Of a DNA stretch of 64,000 nt, positions 9,865 through 19,105 are shown piece after piece. This stretch comes from Paracoccaceae bacterium Fryx2 (GTDB lineage Bacteria; Pseudomonadota; Alphaproteobacteria; Rhodobacterales; Rhodobacteraceae). The stretch is from NCBI GenBank assembly GCA_032334235.1, contig JAVSGI010000005.1, positions 3,172,501 to 3,236,500 on the forward strand, read 5' to 3'. Position 1 is the first letter of the stretch, and each line of letters opens with the position of its first letter. Both the position numbers and the translations under genes were made by a program. Below the pieces are notes generated by a model. That model was not told the DNA's origin and ran no database searches. It saw nothing but the letters and a program-made list of their open reading frames with translations.

Positions 9865-11001
9865 ATGCTCTGGGTGCGTGTCCTTGCGCTTGGCGCCTTC
9901 ATGTCTGTTGACGGTTACGGCTTCATCCTCGTTCTGCTCGGACTCGAGGGTCTGCTGGCGGCCGTAGTGGCCTATCCGTCGATCAAGGACGTGTTTGTCC
10001 GGCAGGATATCGCGATCTCGATCTTTCGGCATTTCTCCATTCTGTTCTGTATCGTAGCGGTTCCCGTTCTGTGCGTCCTGCTCTGGGTATCCGGCCAGAG
10101 CATGGGGGTAGCGCTGACGGTAATCATGGCGGCCTTGCTGAACGGGTTGGGCCAGATCGGTCTCTACATGCTGCGGGTTTCCGACCTTTCGACCTACAAC
10201 CGGGTAAAGTTGATCTGGGCGTTTGTGACCACCGCGGTTTTCATGATCGCCTTGCCGATGCACTGGGCGTTCCTGCCCCTAATCTACGGGGCGGGTGCCA
10301 TCCCGATAATACTTGGCTTGGCCCAGTTCTTTCGAAAGCCTCCCTTCGCGCCGGCATTCGTGGCGATACGCGGCTATCATGCAAAGGGCTGGATCATCTA
10401 CAGCACCCAGGCGCTGCTCGCCAACTTCCCGCAGTACGGTATCCGCCTGTTCATCGCCAGCACCATGACCCTTGCGCAAGTCGCCGCTTATACCCAGACC
10501 TACATGGTTGCCACGGCGGTATTTTTCGCGTTTTCCGCCGTCATGGTCGTTTTCGAGCCCCGACTGTCGCGTGCGGCGCCCATCAAGGAGATCGCAGCCC
10601 GGCTGCCGCTGATGCTCAAGGTCTCGGCACTATTCGTCGTGCTGACCATCATGTATGCAGGTGTCCTGTCGGTCGTTGTGCAAGGCGACCTTCTGACGCA
10701 CGTGCTGGGCAATGATTTTGTCATCGACCACCGGCTTCTCGTTCCGATCATGGTTTTCATTGCGCTCGGCGGTGTCTATACTGTAGCCAATTGTCTAGTG
10801 CTTGCGGGATCGGGCCGGGCGATATCCTTGCTGTCCACGGGCATCGGCTCGGCCGCTCTTTTCCTCGGCCTTGCGATTTTGCTGCCGTTGCCGACGTTGT
10901 TCGGAGTCGGAGTGGCAATCGCGCTTTCGCAGGGGGTCGCCTTGGCGGTTCTTGTTCTATTCCTGACGATTCGTGTCGTTCATATTGACGGAGCAGTCTG
11001 A
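9865..11001 (+). CDS. polysaccharide flippase (Wzx-like)
   Basis: A 378-residue multi-spanning membrane protein with about ten or eleven hydrophobic segments, resembling MATE/MurJ-type oligosaccharide flippases that move lipid-linked repeat units across the inner membrane. The start is uncertain. The frame is open from 9790 and continues smoothly upstream of Met 9865 (VEFLSRGMLWVRVLALG), and a strong AAGGAGG lies at 9799-9805, yet no ATG, GTG or TTG occurs in this frame before 9865. A frameshift or mutated start near 9810-9840 could explain this, in which case about 15-20 N-terminal residues are lost. The stop overlaps the following ATG. Confidence 0.75.
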   Translation: MLWVRVLALGAFMSVDGYGFILVLLGLEGLLAAVVAYPSIKDVFVRQDIAISIFRHFSILFCIVAVPVLCVLLWVSGQSMGVALTVIMAALLNGLGQIGLYMLRVSDLSTYNRVKLIWAFVTTAVFMIALPMHWAFLPLIYGAGAIPIILGLAQFFRKPPFAPAFVAIRGYHAKGWIIYSTQALLANFPQYGIRLFIASTMTLAQVAAYTQTYMVATAVFFAFSAVMVVFEPRLSRAAPIKEIAARLPLMLKVSALFVVLTIMYAGVLSVVVQGDLLTHVLGNDFVIDHRLLVPIMVFIALGGVYTVANCLVLAGSGRAISLLSTGIGSAALFLGLAILLPLPTLFGVGVAIALSQGVALAVLVLFLTIRVVHIDGAV

Positions 11002-11200
11002 TGACGGAGGCCACACCGCTCCAAGATCCGCACAAGCGTGTCCTCATCGCCTATACTGAGCTTCTGGAGTAAAGGGTTCCGATCTTCGCCGAACTTGGCA
11101 AAACCATTGATTTAACACTGACCGATCCCAGCAGACGGACACACCAAGATTATGCCGCGTTTCGCGAGGTTGCGCTGCCGGTATTCAAAGGAGTACACTA
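11001..11200 (+). pseudogene. glycosyltransferase remnant, stop-containing and cut by a MITE
   Basis: The ATG at 11001 overlaps the flippase stop. Translation gives KRVLIAYTELLE, an in-frame TAA at 11070-11072, then RVPIFAELGKTIDLTL and further residues to the boundary of the IS630-like MITE at 11200. The N-terminal pattern (VLIAYTEL...RVPIFAELGK) resembles family 1/4 glycosyltransferases. One glycosyltransferase of the locus is therefore broken twice, and no continuation is seen after the MITE. Confidence 0.6.
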
Positions 11201-11316
11201 GTGTTCTGAATCTGATGCAAAGTACTCGCTACTTATGCAGCGGTTGCTATGGCGGATCAGGCAATCTAAGACCGATAACCTTGATAGGCTGGAATCTTGT
11301 GTCAGGTGGCGAACAC
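11201..11316. repeat. IS630-type MITE (116 bp)
   Basis: The element is flanked by TA at 11199-11200 and 11317-11318. Its left end GTGTTCTGAATCTGATGC nearly matches the right end of the IS630 at 60301-61470 (reverse complement GTGTTCTGAGTCTGACGC). Its right end is an inverted repeat, GTGTTCGCCACCTGACAC when reverse complemented. It carries no coding sequence. It is most simply a non-autonomous derivative mobilisable by that transposase family. Confidence 0.75.
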
Positions 11317-11389
11317 TAGATAGCGACAATTAGACCAGACCGGGCTTACCGGAGGCCCCGTATTTCGGAAGGTAATTTGTGGTGAACGC

Positions 11390-12241
11390 ATGAAATGGCT
11401 CGTACGGAAAATAAAAAGCAGCCCCGTTGTTTACAGGACGTACGTGACGCTCAAGCACGGCTATCAACGCGCGACCGGACTCCGGCATCCGATCCAGGAC
11501 ACTGGCACTGTCTCTGGTTACAAGCTGACCAGACTGGGATCACCGAACTGCGGCTGGACCTTCGTGGACGAACCGTCGTTGAAGAACTGCATCATTCTGT
11601 CTGCGGGGTTAGGCGAAGACGGTTCTTTCGACGTAGAATTCGCTTCGAAATACGGTGCAACGGTGCACATCGTGGACCCCACGCCAAGGGCAATCTCTCA
11701 TTTTCAATCAATCGTCGAACGCCTGGGTCAGCCGAAGGAGGCCACCTATTCCAACACAGGAACCCAGCAACCAAAATGTTATGAACTTGGTGATGTGACA
11801 GTCGAGCAGCTTCAACTGCACAAAGTCGCACTCTGGAGCGAGCGGAAGAAGGTGAAATTCTTCCTTCCGAAAAATACGGATCATGTCTCACATTCAATTG
11901 TCAACTTCCAAAACGAGTATGCCAGTAACACGCCTTTCATCGAGGTCGACGCGATGCCGGTACGGGATATACTCGAAAAAAATGGGGTTGCTCTGAAAGA
12001 CGTAGCGATGCTCAAACTGGATATTGAGGGCGCGGAAATTGAGGTGATCGAAAGTATCTTTGTCGCAGGCTTTCTGCCCCGTCAGATCCTGGTCGAATTT
12101 GACGAATTCAATGTGCCGACCAAAGGCGGCGTGGCGCGGATCAACCGGGCACATTCCTTGCTGGTCGAAAAAGGCTACGGGATCATCTATACCGATGGTC
12201 AGGCGGACTTTCTCTATGTCCGGGACCAGGCGAATGTGTAG
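11390..12241 (+). CDS. FkbM-family methyltransferase
   Basis: A 283-residue SAM-dependent methyltransferase. The region near residue 70 (LSAGLGEDGSFDVEFA) is the glycine-rich SAM site, VHIVDPTP follows, and MLKLDIEGAEIEVIE around residue 208 is the FkbM signature. Family members O-methylate sugars or polyketides. Here the enzyme probably caps or decorates the polysaccharide. It is the first gene after the MITE, with its own upstream gap and a GGAAGG about 20 bp before the ATG, so a separate promoter is possible. Confidence 0.85.
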   Translation: MKWLVRKIKSSPVVYRTYVTLKHGYQRATGLRHPIQDTGTVSGYKLTRLGSPNCGWTFVDEPSLKNCIILSAGLGEDGSFDVEFASKYGATVHIVDPTPRAISHFQSIVERLGQPKEATYSNTGTQQPKCYELGDVTVEQLQLHKVALWSERKKVKFFLPKNTDHVSHSIVNFQNEYASNTPFIEVDAMPVRDILEKNGVALKDVAMLKLDIEGAEIEVIESIFVAGFLPRQILVEFDEFNVPTKGGVARINRAHSLLVEKGYGIIYTDGQADFLYVRDQANV

Positions 12242-12295
12242 ACTCTGTCAAACAATAGCACGAAGAAAAGCCCTCTGCGGCAAGCTGGTGTCACG

Positions 12296-13345
12296 ATGAT
12301 CCTGGTAGTCCAGGGACAACTGCCGCACTATCGGCGAGAGTTTTTTAATGCACTTTGTTCACTCGACGAAGTGACGGTCGTTCACTCCGGGGCGCAGACG
12401 AAAGGTCAGGGTGACCGTTTTTCCGAAGTGCTTCTGCCAATGCGCGTGCTGGGCCCCTTTAGGTTGCAGCAGGATCTTGACCAATTAATCTCCGAGCTTC
12501 GCCCCAGAACCGTCATCGCCATGTTTGACATGCGGTGGCTCAATTCAGTCCGCGCGATGTTCTCCCATGACCGCAAGGTGAATTGGGTATGGTGGGGCCT
12601 CGACCAGGGGCGCAGCAAGACCGCACTGCGCCTGAAGCTCATGATCGCGCGGCGCAGCAATCCGATCGTGTTCTACGACAACCAGACCCGTAGCTCGTTT
12701 GAACCTCTGTTGCCCGCCGATGATCGACTTTTCGTGGCAAACAACACTTTTCATGTGTCTGATCGTGTCGAAAGCTACCTGCATCCGGTGAAGAACCGGT
12801 TCATCAATGTCGGTTCACTCGATGCACGCAAGCAGAATGATGTGACTATACGTGTCTTGAAGAAGATCCGGGACGAAACCGGAGAAAGCCTCATGTATAC
12901 ACTGATCGGTGATGGCTCGGAGAAAGAACGTCTTCTAGATCTGATCGACTCGCTCAAGATGGCCGAAAGCGTCGAACTTGTCGGAAGGATTGAGGACCCT
13001 GAGAAGCTGGCGCGGTATTATTCCGAGGCATTGGCATCCGTGTCGTTTGGCCAGGCAGGCCTCGCGGTACTTCAAAGCATGGCTTTTGGTGTTCCGTTTG
13101 TGACGAAGAAGAATGCCATTTCCGGAGGAGAAAAGAACAACATTGCTCACAAAATAAACGGCATCGTCTGTAGCGACGACCCGGAGTCTCTTGAGGCGGC
13201 CTTGCGCAAATTGATCGAATCTCCAGACTATGCCCGTAAACTGGGAAAGGAAGCGTATCAGTATTATTCGCGGGAAGCGACGGTCGAGAATATGGTAGAG
13301 AATTTCGAGCGGGCAATAACCTGGAGAGAATCAGCCAGTGCCTAA
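12296..13345 (+). CDS. glycosyltransferase, family 4-like
   Basis: A 349-residue GT-B enzyme. The N terminus MILVVQGQLPHYRREFF is the acceptor-domain pattern. The C-terminal half has LIGDGSEKERL and the region SVSFGQAGLAVLQSMAFGVP, which corresponds to the EX7E nucleotide-sugar site although the first acidic residue is unclear. It should add one sugar to the undecaprenyl-linked repeat unit at the inner membrane. Overlaps the next glycosyltransferase by 8 bp. Donor and linkage cannot be read from the sequence. Confidence 0.85.
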   Translation: MILVVQGQLPHYRREFFNALCSLDEVTVVHSGAQTKGQGDRFSEVLLPMRVLGPFRLQQDLDQLISELRPRTVIAMFDMRWLNSVRAMFSHDRKVNWVWWGLDQGRSKTALRLKLMIARRSNPIVFYDNQTRSSFEPLLPADDRLFVANNTFHVSDRVESYLHPVKNRFINVGSLDARKQNDVTIRVLKKIRDETGESLMYTLIGDGSEKERLLDLIDSLKMAESVELVGRIEDPEKLARYYSEALASVSFGQAGLAVLQSMAFGVPFVTKKNAISGGEKNNIAHKINGIVCSDDPESLEAALRKLIESPDYARKLGKEAYQYYSREATVENMVENFERAITWRESASA

Positions 13346-14465
13346 GGTTTTCGTCAATGGGATCAGCGCAAAAAGTGGTGGCGGGCGGAGCATTCTCACT
13401 AATTTCCTAAAGATTGCTCGTGACGCCAAAGACGATTTTACCTTTGTTGTCGTTGTGCCTGATGCCGACTCTTACCGCGAATATGCCAACGAACGCGTCT
13501 GTCTCGTGCCACTGGCCCACTGGAGCATCACCACGCTCGTACCCTTGGCCAGCATCACTGTTCTGCCTCGTCTCGCCCGGCGCATGGGCTGCGATCTGAT
13601 TTTCAACCTTGCCGATGTGCCGCTTGGAACACGACGGCCGCAGGTGTTCCTGTTCGACTGGGCCTATGCCGCGTTTCCGGAATCCCCTGCGTTGCAATTG
13701 TCTACCCGACGCGATCGGCTGGTGCGTCGCGCCAAATTGTTCTTCTTCCGGTGGCTGCTACCGTATGTAGATCTTGTGATTGCTCAAAACGGCGTGATCG
13801 CCGACCGTCTGCACAGGATCTACGGCTGCGATGCGGTTCAGGTGGTCCCCAATGCGGTATCGCTCGACAACCTCGACGGGGGCAGCGATCACGATTTCGC
13901 CTTGGGCTCGGGTTACAAGCTTCTTTGCCTGAGCCGGTACTACTCGCACAAGAACATCGAGGTCTTTCTTCCGGTCGCAGAGCGGATCAGGGCCGCAGGC
14001 GAAGATGTGAAGATCGTGACAACGATCTCGCCCGACGACGGTGAGGGGGCGCGACAGTTTTTGGCAGATGTTGAGAAGTTCGGGTTTACCGACATCATCG
14101 TGAACCTCGGATCGGTGCCAATGAAGCACGTTCCAAGCCTCTATCGGCAAACTGACGGGCTGCTACTGCCTACGCTGCTTGAATCCTTCTCGGGCACTTA
14201 CATTGAGGCGATGTTTCACCGCCGCCCGGTCCTTACGAGCCGCCTTCCGTTTGCCGAGGCGGTATGTCAAAACTCCGCGTTCTACTTCGATCCCAACGAC
14301 CCGGTGGAGATTCTCGACCGGGTCCGGCAAACGCGCGACGACGTTGCTGAACGCAATCGACGCGTCGACCTAGCAAGCGTCTTGCTTTCCCGCATGCCGA
14401 CCTGGCAAGACGCATATCAAGCCTTTTCGAAGGCCTTCATAACTACCTTGGGAAACAGTAAGTGA
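13338..14465 (+). CDS. glycosyltransferase, family 4
   Basis: A 375-residue GT-B fold enzyme with a GTG start. The N terminus NGISAKSGGGRSILTNFL carries the glycine-rich loop. The C terminus has LCLSRYYSHKNIEVFLPVAE and LLPTLLESFSGTYIEAMFHRRPV, the latter containing the EX7E motif. It is coupled to the genes on both sides by overlaps. Likely a repeat-unit transferase; specificity unknown. Confidence 0.87.
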   Translation: MPKVFVNGISAKSGGGRSILTNFLKIARDAKDDFTFVVVVPDADSYREYANERVCLVPLAHWSITTLVPLASITVLPRLARRMGCDLIFNLADVPLGTRRPQVFLFDWAYAAFPESPALQLSTRRDRLVRRAKLFFFRWLLPYVDLVIAQNGVIADRLHRIYGCDAVQVVPNAVSLDNLDGGSDHDFALGSGYKLLCLSRYYSHKNIEVFLPVAERIRAAGEDVKIVTTISPDDGEGARQFLADVEKFGFTDIIVNLGSVPMKHVPSLYRQTDGLLLPTLLESFSGTYIEAMFHRRPVLTSRLPFAEAVCQNSAFYFDPNDPVEILDRVRQTRDDVAERNRRVDLASVLLSRMPTWQDAYQAFSKAFITTLGNSK

Positions 14466-15598
14466 CCGAAACTCACAAAATCTGCACCAACTGCGTGATG
14501 GATACGACCGACAGCGCAATCGTGTTCGACGAAAACGGTGTCTGCGACCATTGCAACACTTTCTACACTCAAGTCCAGCCCAACTGGAACACCGGCGAAA
14601 AGGGCCGCGCAGAACTGGATCGCATGGTCGAGACCATTCGCGCCGCTGGCAAGGGCAAGGATTTCGATTGCATCATCGGCATGAGCGGTGGGATCGACAG
14701 TTCCTATCTGGTCTATGCCGCCAAGGAACTCTTGGGTTTGCGGCCACTGGTGTTTCATGTCGACGCCGGGTGGAATTCGCAGATCGCCGTCAACAATATT
14801 GAACGGCTGGTGGACGGGCTGGGCCTCGACCTCTTTACCGAGGTAATCGACTGGGAAGAGATGAAAGACCTTCAGCGGGCCTTCTTCCGCTCGGGTGTGT
14901 CGCATATCGACACGCCGCAGGATCATTCCTTTTTTGCGACAATGTATAAATTCGCGACCCAACATGGCGTCAAGCACATCCTGACCGGCGCGAACTATTC
15001 GACCGAGTGTATCCGCAATCCGATGGAATGGATGTATTTCCAATCGGATTCACGCCAGATCCGCGACATACATCGCCAATTCGGGGAACGGCCATTGCAA
15101 AACTTCGCGCTGACGTCGATTCTGTGGCACAAGGTCTGGCTGCCGTATGTGCGCCGCATCAGCGTGCTTCGGCCGCTCAACTCCATGCCCTACATCAAGA
15201 CCGAGGCCCGCCAATTGTTGATGGACCGTTTCGGCTGGCAGCCCTATCCGCAAAAGCACTTTGAGTCGCGCTTTACCCAGTTCTACGAAAGTTACTGGTT
15301 GCCAGAGCGCTTTGGCTATGACGTTCGCAAGGTGCAGTTCTCCAGCCTTATCGTCACCGGGCAGATGACGCGCGACGAGGCGCTGGCCGAACTGGCCAAA
15401 CCATCCTATGATGCGCAAGCCATCGGTCAGGAGATCGAATTCGTCGCAAACAAGCTGGATATCAGCGTCGATGACCTGATGGGTTACATGGCGCTTCCCA
15501 GGGAAACCTACAGGGATTACCGCAATCAGGAAGAAATCTACCGGGCCGGTGCACGGGTCATGCGGGCACTCGGGCTGGAGCGTGGGGGCAAGCGATGA
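14462..15598 (+). CDS. wbpG: N-acetyl sugar amidotransferase (WbpG/PseA-like)
   Basis: A 378-residue ATP pyrophosphatase-type enzyme. SGGIDS at 75-80 is the PP-loop that activates an acetamido group with ATP. Cys8/Cys11 and Cys28/Cys31 form a probable zinc site. In Pseudomonas aeruginosa serotype O5 the homologue WbpG works with HisH and HisF paralogues to convert an N-acetyl group into an acetamidino group on a uronic-acid sugar nucleotide. The same three genes are contiguous and overlapping here. The start is a GTG overlapping the upstream TGA. Confidence 0.88.
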   Translation: MTETHKICTNCVMDTTDSAIVFDENGVCDHCNTFYTQVQPNWNTGEKGRAELDRMVETIRAAGKGKDFDCIIGMSGGIDSSYLVYAAKELLGLRPLVFHVDAGWNSQIAVNNIERLVDGLGLDLFTEVIDWEEMKDLQRAFFRSGVSHIDTPQDHSFFATMYKFATQHGVKHILTGANYSTECIRNPMEWMYFQSDSRQIRDIHRQFGERPLQNFALTSILWHKVWLPYVRRISVLRPLNSMPYIKTEARQLLMDRFGWQPYPQKHFESRFTQFYESYWLPERFGYDVRKVQFSSLIVTGQMTRDEALAELAKPSYDAQAIGQEIEFVANKLDISVDDLMGYMALPRETYRDYRNQEEIYRAGARVMRALGLERGGKR

Positions 15599-16206
15599 TC
15601 GGGATCGTCGACTATGGCCTTGGCAATGTCCGGGCTTTCGAGAACATCTACCGCCGCCTTGGCATCGCGGCCATGCCTGTGCGGACTGCAGCAGAGCTGC
15701 TCGCTGCTGATCGGCTGATCCTTCCGGGTGTCGGGGCTTTCGACTGGGCAATGGCGCGACTGACGGCTTCGGATATGGTCGAGCCCTTGCGCGCCCGTGT
15801 TCTGGACGAAGGCGTGCCGGTCCTCGGGGTTTGCGTCGGTATGCAGATCATGGCCGACGGCAGCGACGAGGGGTCTTCCGCCGGGCTCGGCTGGATACCG
15901 GGCCAAGTCGAGCGTTTCCGCGATGAATGGTTCAACGACCGCACCCATCTGCCGCATATGGGCTGGAACGACATCGACCCCGAAGGCGAGGCCGCCATCT
16001 TTGCGGGCATTCAGAACCCACGCTTCTACTTCCTGCATTCCTATTATTTCTGCCCCGTTGACGACGCTCATGTGGCCGCCCGGACCCAGTATGGCGTCCG
16101 CTTTGCCTCGGCGCTGCGGCGCGGGAATATCTGGGCAACGCAGTTCCACCCGGAAAAGAGCCACGACTGGGGCGTGCAATTTCTTCGCAACTTTGCCGGG
16201 GCCTGA
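15595..16206 (+). CDS. hisH: HisH-type glutamine amidotransferase
   Basis: A 203-residue class I glutaminase. The triad is visible: Cys80 in GVCVGMQIM, His185 and Glu187 in QFHPEKS. It releases ammonia from glutamine and channels it through the partner HisF-like barrel. Placement between wbpG and hisF, with a 4-bp overlap and a 2-bp gap, indicates a role in sugar amidination and not in histidine synthesis; no other his genes are near. Confidence 0.9.
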   Translation: MIGIVDYGLGNVRAFENIYRRLGIAAMPVRTAAELLAADRLILPGVGAFDWAMARLTASDMVEPLRARVLDEGVPVLGVCVGMQIMADGSDEGSSAGLGWIPGQVERFRDEWFNDRTHLPHMGWNDIDPEGEAAIFAGIQNPRFYFLHSYYFCPVDDAHVAARTQYGVRFASALRRGNIWATQFHPEKSHDWGVQFLRNFAGA

Positions 16207-16208
16207 CC

Positions 16209-16991
16209 ATGTTGCGCCCCCGCCTCATTGCCTGCCTTCTGATCCAGAGCCTTGGTCTGGTGAAGACCCGTCAATTCGGTGAACCGAAATACGTCGGCGA
16301 TCCGATCAATGCCGTGCGTATCTTCAATGAAAAGATGGTGGACGAGTTGATGGTGATCGACATCGACGCCACACCGAAAGGGCGCGAACCTGATTACCGG
16401 ATGATCGCCAATCTGGCGAACGAATGTCGCATGCCTTTGTGCTATGGCGGCGGGGTCAGCACGGTCGAGCAGATCGAGCGTATCATCGGCCTCGGTGTGG
16501 AAAAGGTTGCGCTTTCTGCGGCAGCACTTGCCCGACCCGCGCTGATCGAAGAGGCGGCGCAGCGGGTAGGCTCGCAAAGCGTGGTTGTCGTCGTCGACAT
16601 CCGCAAGGGCGGCCTTTTACGCCACCCCGAGATCGTCACCCACAACGCCACCCGCAAGACCGGGCTTGACCCTGCCGCTTTCGTGCGCGAGGCAACGGCG
16701 CGCGGCGCCGGCGAAATCGTGATCAACAATGTCGATCGGGACGGCATGATGGAGGGCTACGACCTCGACCTCGTCGATAGGCTTCGGCGCGAAACCAGCC
16801 TGCCGATGACCATCCTTGGCGGGGCAGGTTCCCTTGACCATGTAGCAGCATTATGGCGGGCCGAGGGCATCATTGGCGCAGCCGCCGGAAGCCTGTTTGT
16901 TTTCAAAGGAAAGTATCGAGCCGTGTTGATCAATTATCCGAATGCCGACGAAAAATCTGCGCTGCTTGCACGCGCCGGGTGGTCGCTTTGA
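16209..16991 (+). CDS. hisF: HisF-like ammonia-channel subunit for sugar amidination
   Basis: A 260-residue (beta-alpha)8 barrel like imidazole glycerol phosphate synthase HisF. The canonical cyclase base Asp11 is replaced by Leu11 (IACLLI in place of the family's PCLDV), while Asp130 is retained in VVVVVDIRKGG. Loss of Asp11 argues against histidine biosynthesis and fits a structural and ammonia-delivery role with HisH and WbpG. Phosphate-binding loops such as CYGGGVST are kept. Its TGA overlaps the TTG start of the next gene. Confidence 0.88.
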   Translation: MLRPRLIACLLIQSLGLVKTRQFGEPKYVGDPINAVRIFNEKMVDELMVIDIDATPKGREPDYRMIANLANECRMPLCYGGGVSTVEQIERIIGLGVEKVALSAAALARPALIEEAAQRVGSQSVVVVVDIRKGGLLRHPEIVTHNATRKTGLDPAAFVREATARGAGEIVINNVDRDGMMEGYDLDLVDRLRRETSLPMTILGGAGSLDHVAALWRAEGIIGAAAGSLFVFKGKYRAVLINYPNADEKSALLARAGWSL

Positions 16992-19105
16992 AACAACTCC
17001 TGCAATCGCTCAAGGACGGCACGACGACTGTCGCCGAGGTTCCCGCACCCCTATGCGGCGGGGGTCAGGTTTTGATGCAGACATCGATCAGCCTCGTATC
17101 TGCCGGAACCGAGCGTATGTTGGTGGCATTTGGAAAGGGCAACCTGATCCAGAAAGCGCGGTCGCAGCCTGACAAGGTGAAGCAGGTTCTCGAAAAGGCC
17201 CGCACCGATGGGGTGGCCGCGACGCTCGATGCCGTGCGCTCCAAGCTCGACCAGCCGCTGGCGCTGGGGTATTGCAACGTCGGCCGGGTGATCGAGGCGC
17301 GGGCCGAGGGGTTCGAGCCGGGCGACCGGGTCGTCTCGAACGGCAAACATGCGGAAATCGTGGTGGTGCCGCAAAACCTGTGCGCCCGGATCCCTGACAA
17401 CGTGTCGGACGAGGCTGCGAGCTTTACCGTTCTGGCAGCCATCGGGCTGCAAGGTATACGGCTGGCGCAACCTACGCTGGGCGAATGTGTTGTGGTCACC
17501 GGCCTTGGTCTGATCGGCTTGCTGACCGTGCAAATGTTGCGCGCGCAGGGCTGCCGGGTGCTGGGAATCGACTTTGACCCGGCACGGCTGGAACTGGCGC
17601 GCGCGTTTGGGGCGCAAACCGTGAACCCGGGTGCTGGCGAAGACGTTCTGGCACGCGCCGCCGCCTTTTCACGCGGCGCGGGTGTGGATGCTGTGATCAT
17701 CACGGCGTCGACGAAAAGCAACGAACCGGTCGCCCAGGCGGCCCATATGTGCCGAAAGCGTGGGCGTATCGTATTGGTCGGGGTGGTCGGGCTGGAACTG
17801 AGCCGCGCCGATTTCTATGAAAAGGAACTCATCTTTCAGGTCTCGTGCTCCTATGGGCCGGGGCGTTATGACCCGGCCTATGAAGACGGCGGGCAGGATT
17901 ATCCCATCGGCTTCGTGCGCTGGACCGAGCAGCGAAATTTCGAGGCCGTGCTCGATCTGATGGCTGCGGGCGCGCTGGATGTGGCCCCACTGATCACACA
18001 TCGCTTCGCGATTGACGAGGGCGGCAAGGCGATGGCACAGTTGACCTCTGGCGAGCCGTCGATGGGTATCTTGCTGACCTATCCCCTGCCCCCGACCGGG
18101 TCTGCGCCCGTTCGCAGGATTCCTCTGGGCGCTTCCGCACCCGCAAGCGGCAAGGGCGTCGTCGGGTTTCTGGGTGCGGGAAATTATGCGGGGCGGGTGC
18201 TGATCCCGGCCTTCAAGGCGGCAGGCGCCAAATTGCACACCATTGTAAGCGGCGGCGGGGTCAGTGCCGTTCATTTCGGCAAGAAGTTCGGGTTTGCAGA
18301 GGCTTCGACCGAGATGGCGGCGGTACTGGACAACCCCGACATCGACACGATCGTGATTGCGACCCGCCACGATGCCCATGCCGGTCAGGTTCTGGCAGCC
18401 TTGTGCGCCGGTAAGCATGTATTCTGTGAAAAACCGCTCTGCCTGACGCTCGACGAATTGTCCGGCATCGAAGCCGAAATCGCACAGCGGCCGGACCAGC
18501 AACTGATGGTCGGTTTCAACCGCCGATTTGCGCCGCAGGTGGTGAAGATGAAGGCGCTGCTGGCACCGCTCGACGTGCCCAAAAGCGTGATCATCACCGT
18601 CAATGCCGGCGACATTCAAGCAGATCACTGGACGCAGGATCCGGCCGTCGGCGGCGGGCGCATCCTTGGCGAAGCGTGCCATTTCATCGACCTTGCCCGC
18701 CATCTTGTCGGGCATCCGATCGTTCGGCACCACACCGTCGCGCTTGGACAGCACTCTGCGATCGCCATCCGCGACGACAAGGTCAGCGTGATGCTCGAAT
18801 TTGCCGAAGGCTCGGTTGCGACGATCCATTATCTGGCGAATGGCGATAAGGGCTTTCCCAAGGAACGGATCGAAGTCTTTGCCGCCGGGCGTGTCCTGCA
18901 ACTTGACAACTTCCTTAAGCTGCGTGGCTGGGGATGGGCGGGGTTCTCGAAGATGAACCTTTGGCGGCAGGACAAGGGGACGAAAGTATTTGTCGCGGTC
19001 GTCCTCAGGTGCTTGCGCGAAGGCCATGCGCAACCAATACCGCAAAACGAAATTATCGAGATATCGCGGGTCTCTATCGAAATTGCACAGGAGACGAGGC
19101 GATGA
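16988..19105 (+). CDS. bi-domain oxidoreductase (alcohol dehydrogenase-like plus Gfo/Idh/MocA)
   Basis: A 705-residue fusion with a TTG start overlapping the hisF stop. Residues about 1-370 are a medium-chain dehydrogenase with VVVTGLGLIGLLTVQ as its NAD(P) fold. Residues from about 385 are a Gfo/Idh/MocA oxidoreductase with GFLGAGNYAGRVLIPA and the EKPL motif (VFCEKPLCLTLDEL). This arrangement is widespread in O-antigen and EPS loci beside a heparinase-like gene, a methyltransferase and a GT4, exactly as here. It probably modifies a sugar nucleotide by oxidation or reduction; the substrate is unknown. Confidence 0.88.
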   Translation: MKQLLQSLKDGTTTVAEVPAPLCGGGQVLMQTSISLVSAGTERMLVAFGKGNLIQKARSQPDKVKQVLEKARTDGVAATLDAVRSKLDQPLALGYCNVGRVIEARAEGFEPGDRVVSNGKHAEIVVVPQNLCARIPDNVSDEAASFTVLAAIGLQGIRLAQPTLGECVVVTGLGLIGLLTVQMLRAQGCRVLGIDFDPARLELARAFGAQTVNPGAGEDVLARAAAFSRGAGVDAVIITASTKSNEPVAQAAHMCRKRGRIVLVGVVGLELSRADFYEKELIFQVSCSYGPGRYDPAYEDGGQDYPIGFVRWTEQRNFEAVLDLMAAGALDVAPLITHRFAIDEGGKAMAQLTSGEPSMGILLTYPLPPTGSAPVRRIPLGASAPASGKGVVGFLGAGNYAGRVLIPAFKAAGAKLHTIVSGGGVSAVHFGKKFGFAEASTEMAAVLDNPDIDTIVIATRHDAHAGQVLAALCAGKHVFCEKPLCLTLDELSGIEAEIAQRPDQQLMVGFNRRFAPQVVKMKALLAPLDVPKSVIITVNAGDIQADHWTQDPAVGGGRILGEACHFIDLARHLVGHPIVRHHTVALGQHSAIAIRDDKVSVMLEFAEGSVATIHYLANGDKGFPKERIEVFAAGRVLQLDNFLKLRGWGWAGFSKMNLWRQDKGTKVFVAVVLRCLREGHAQPIPQNEIIEISRVSIEIAQETRR

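Noticed and set aside
17669-19045. 458-codon minus-strand frame
   Set aside because: Antisense shadow of the bi-domain oxidoreductase, whose motifs and coupled start are clear.
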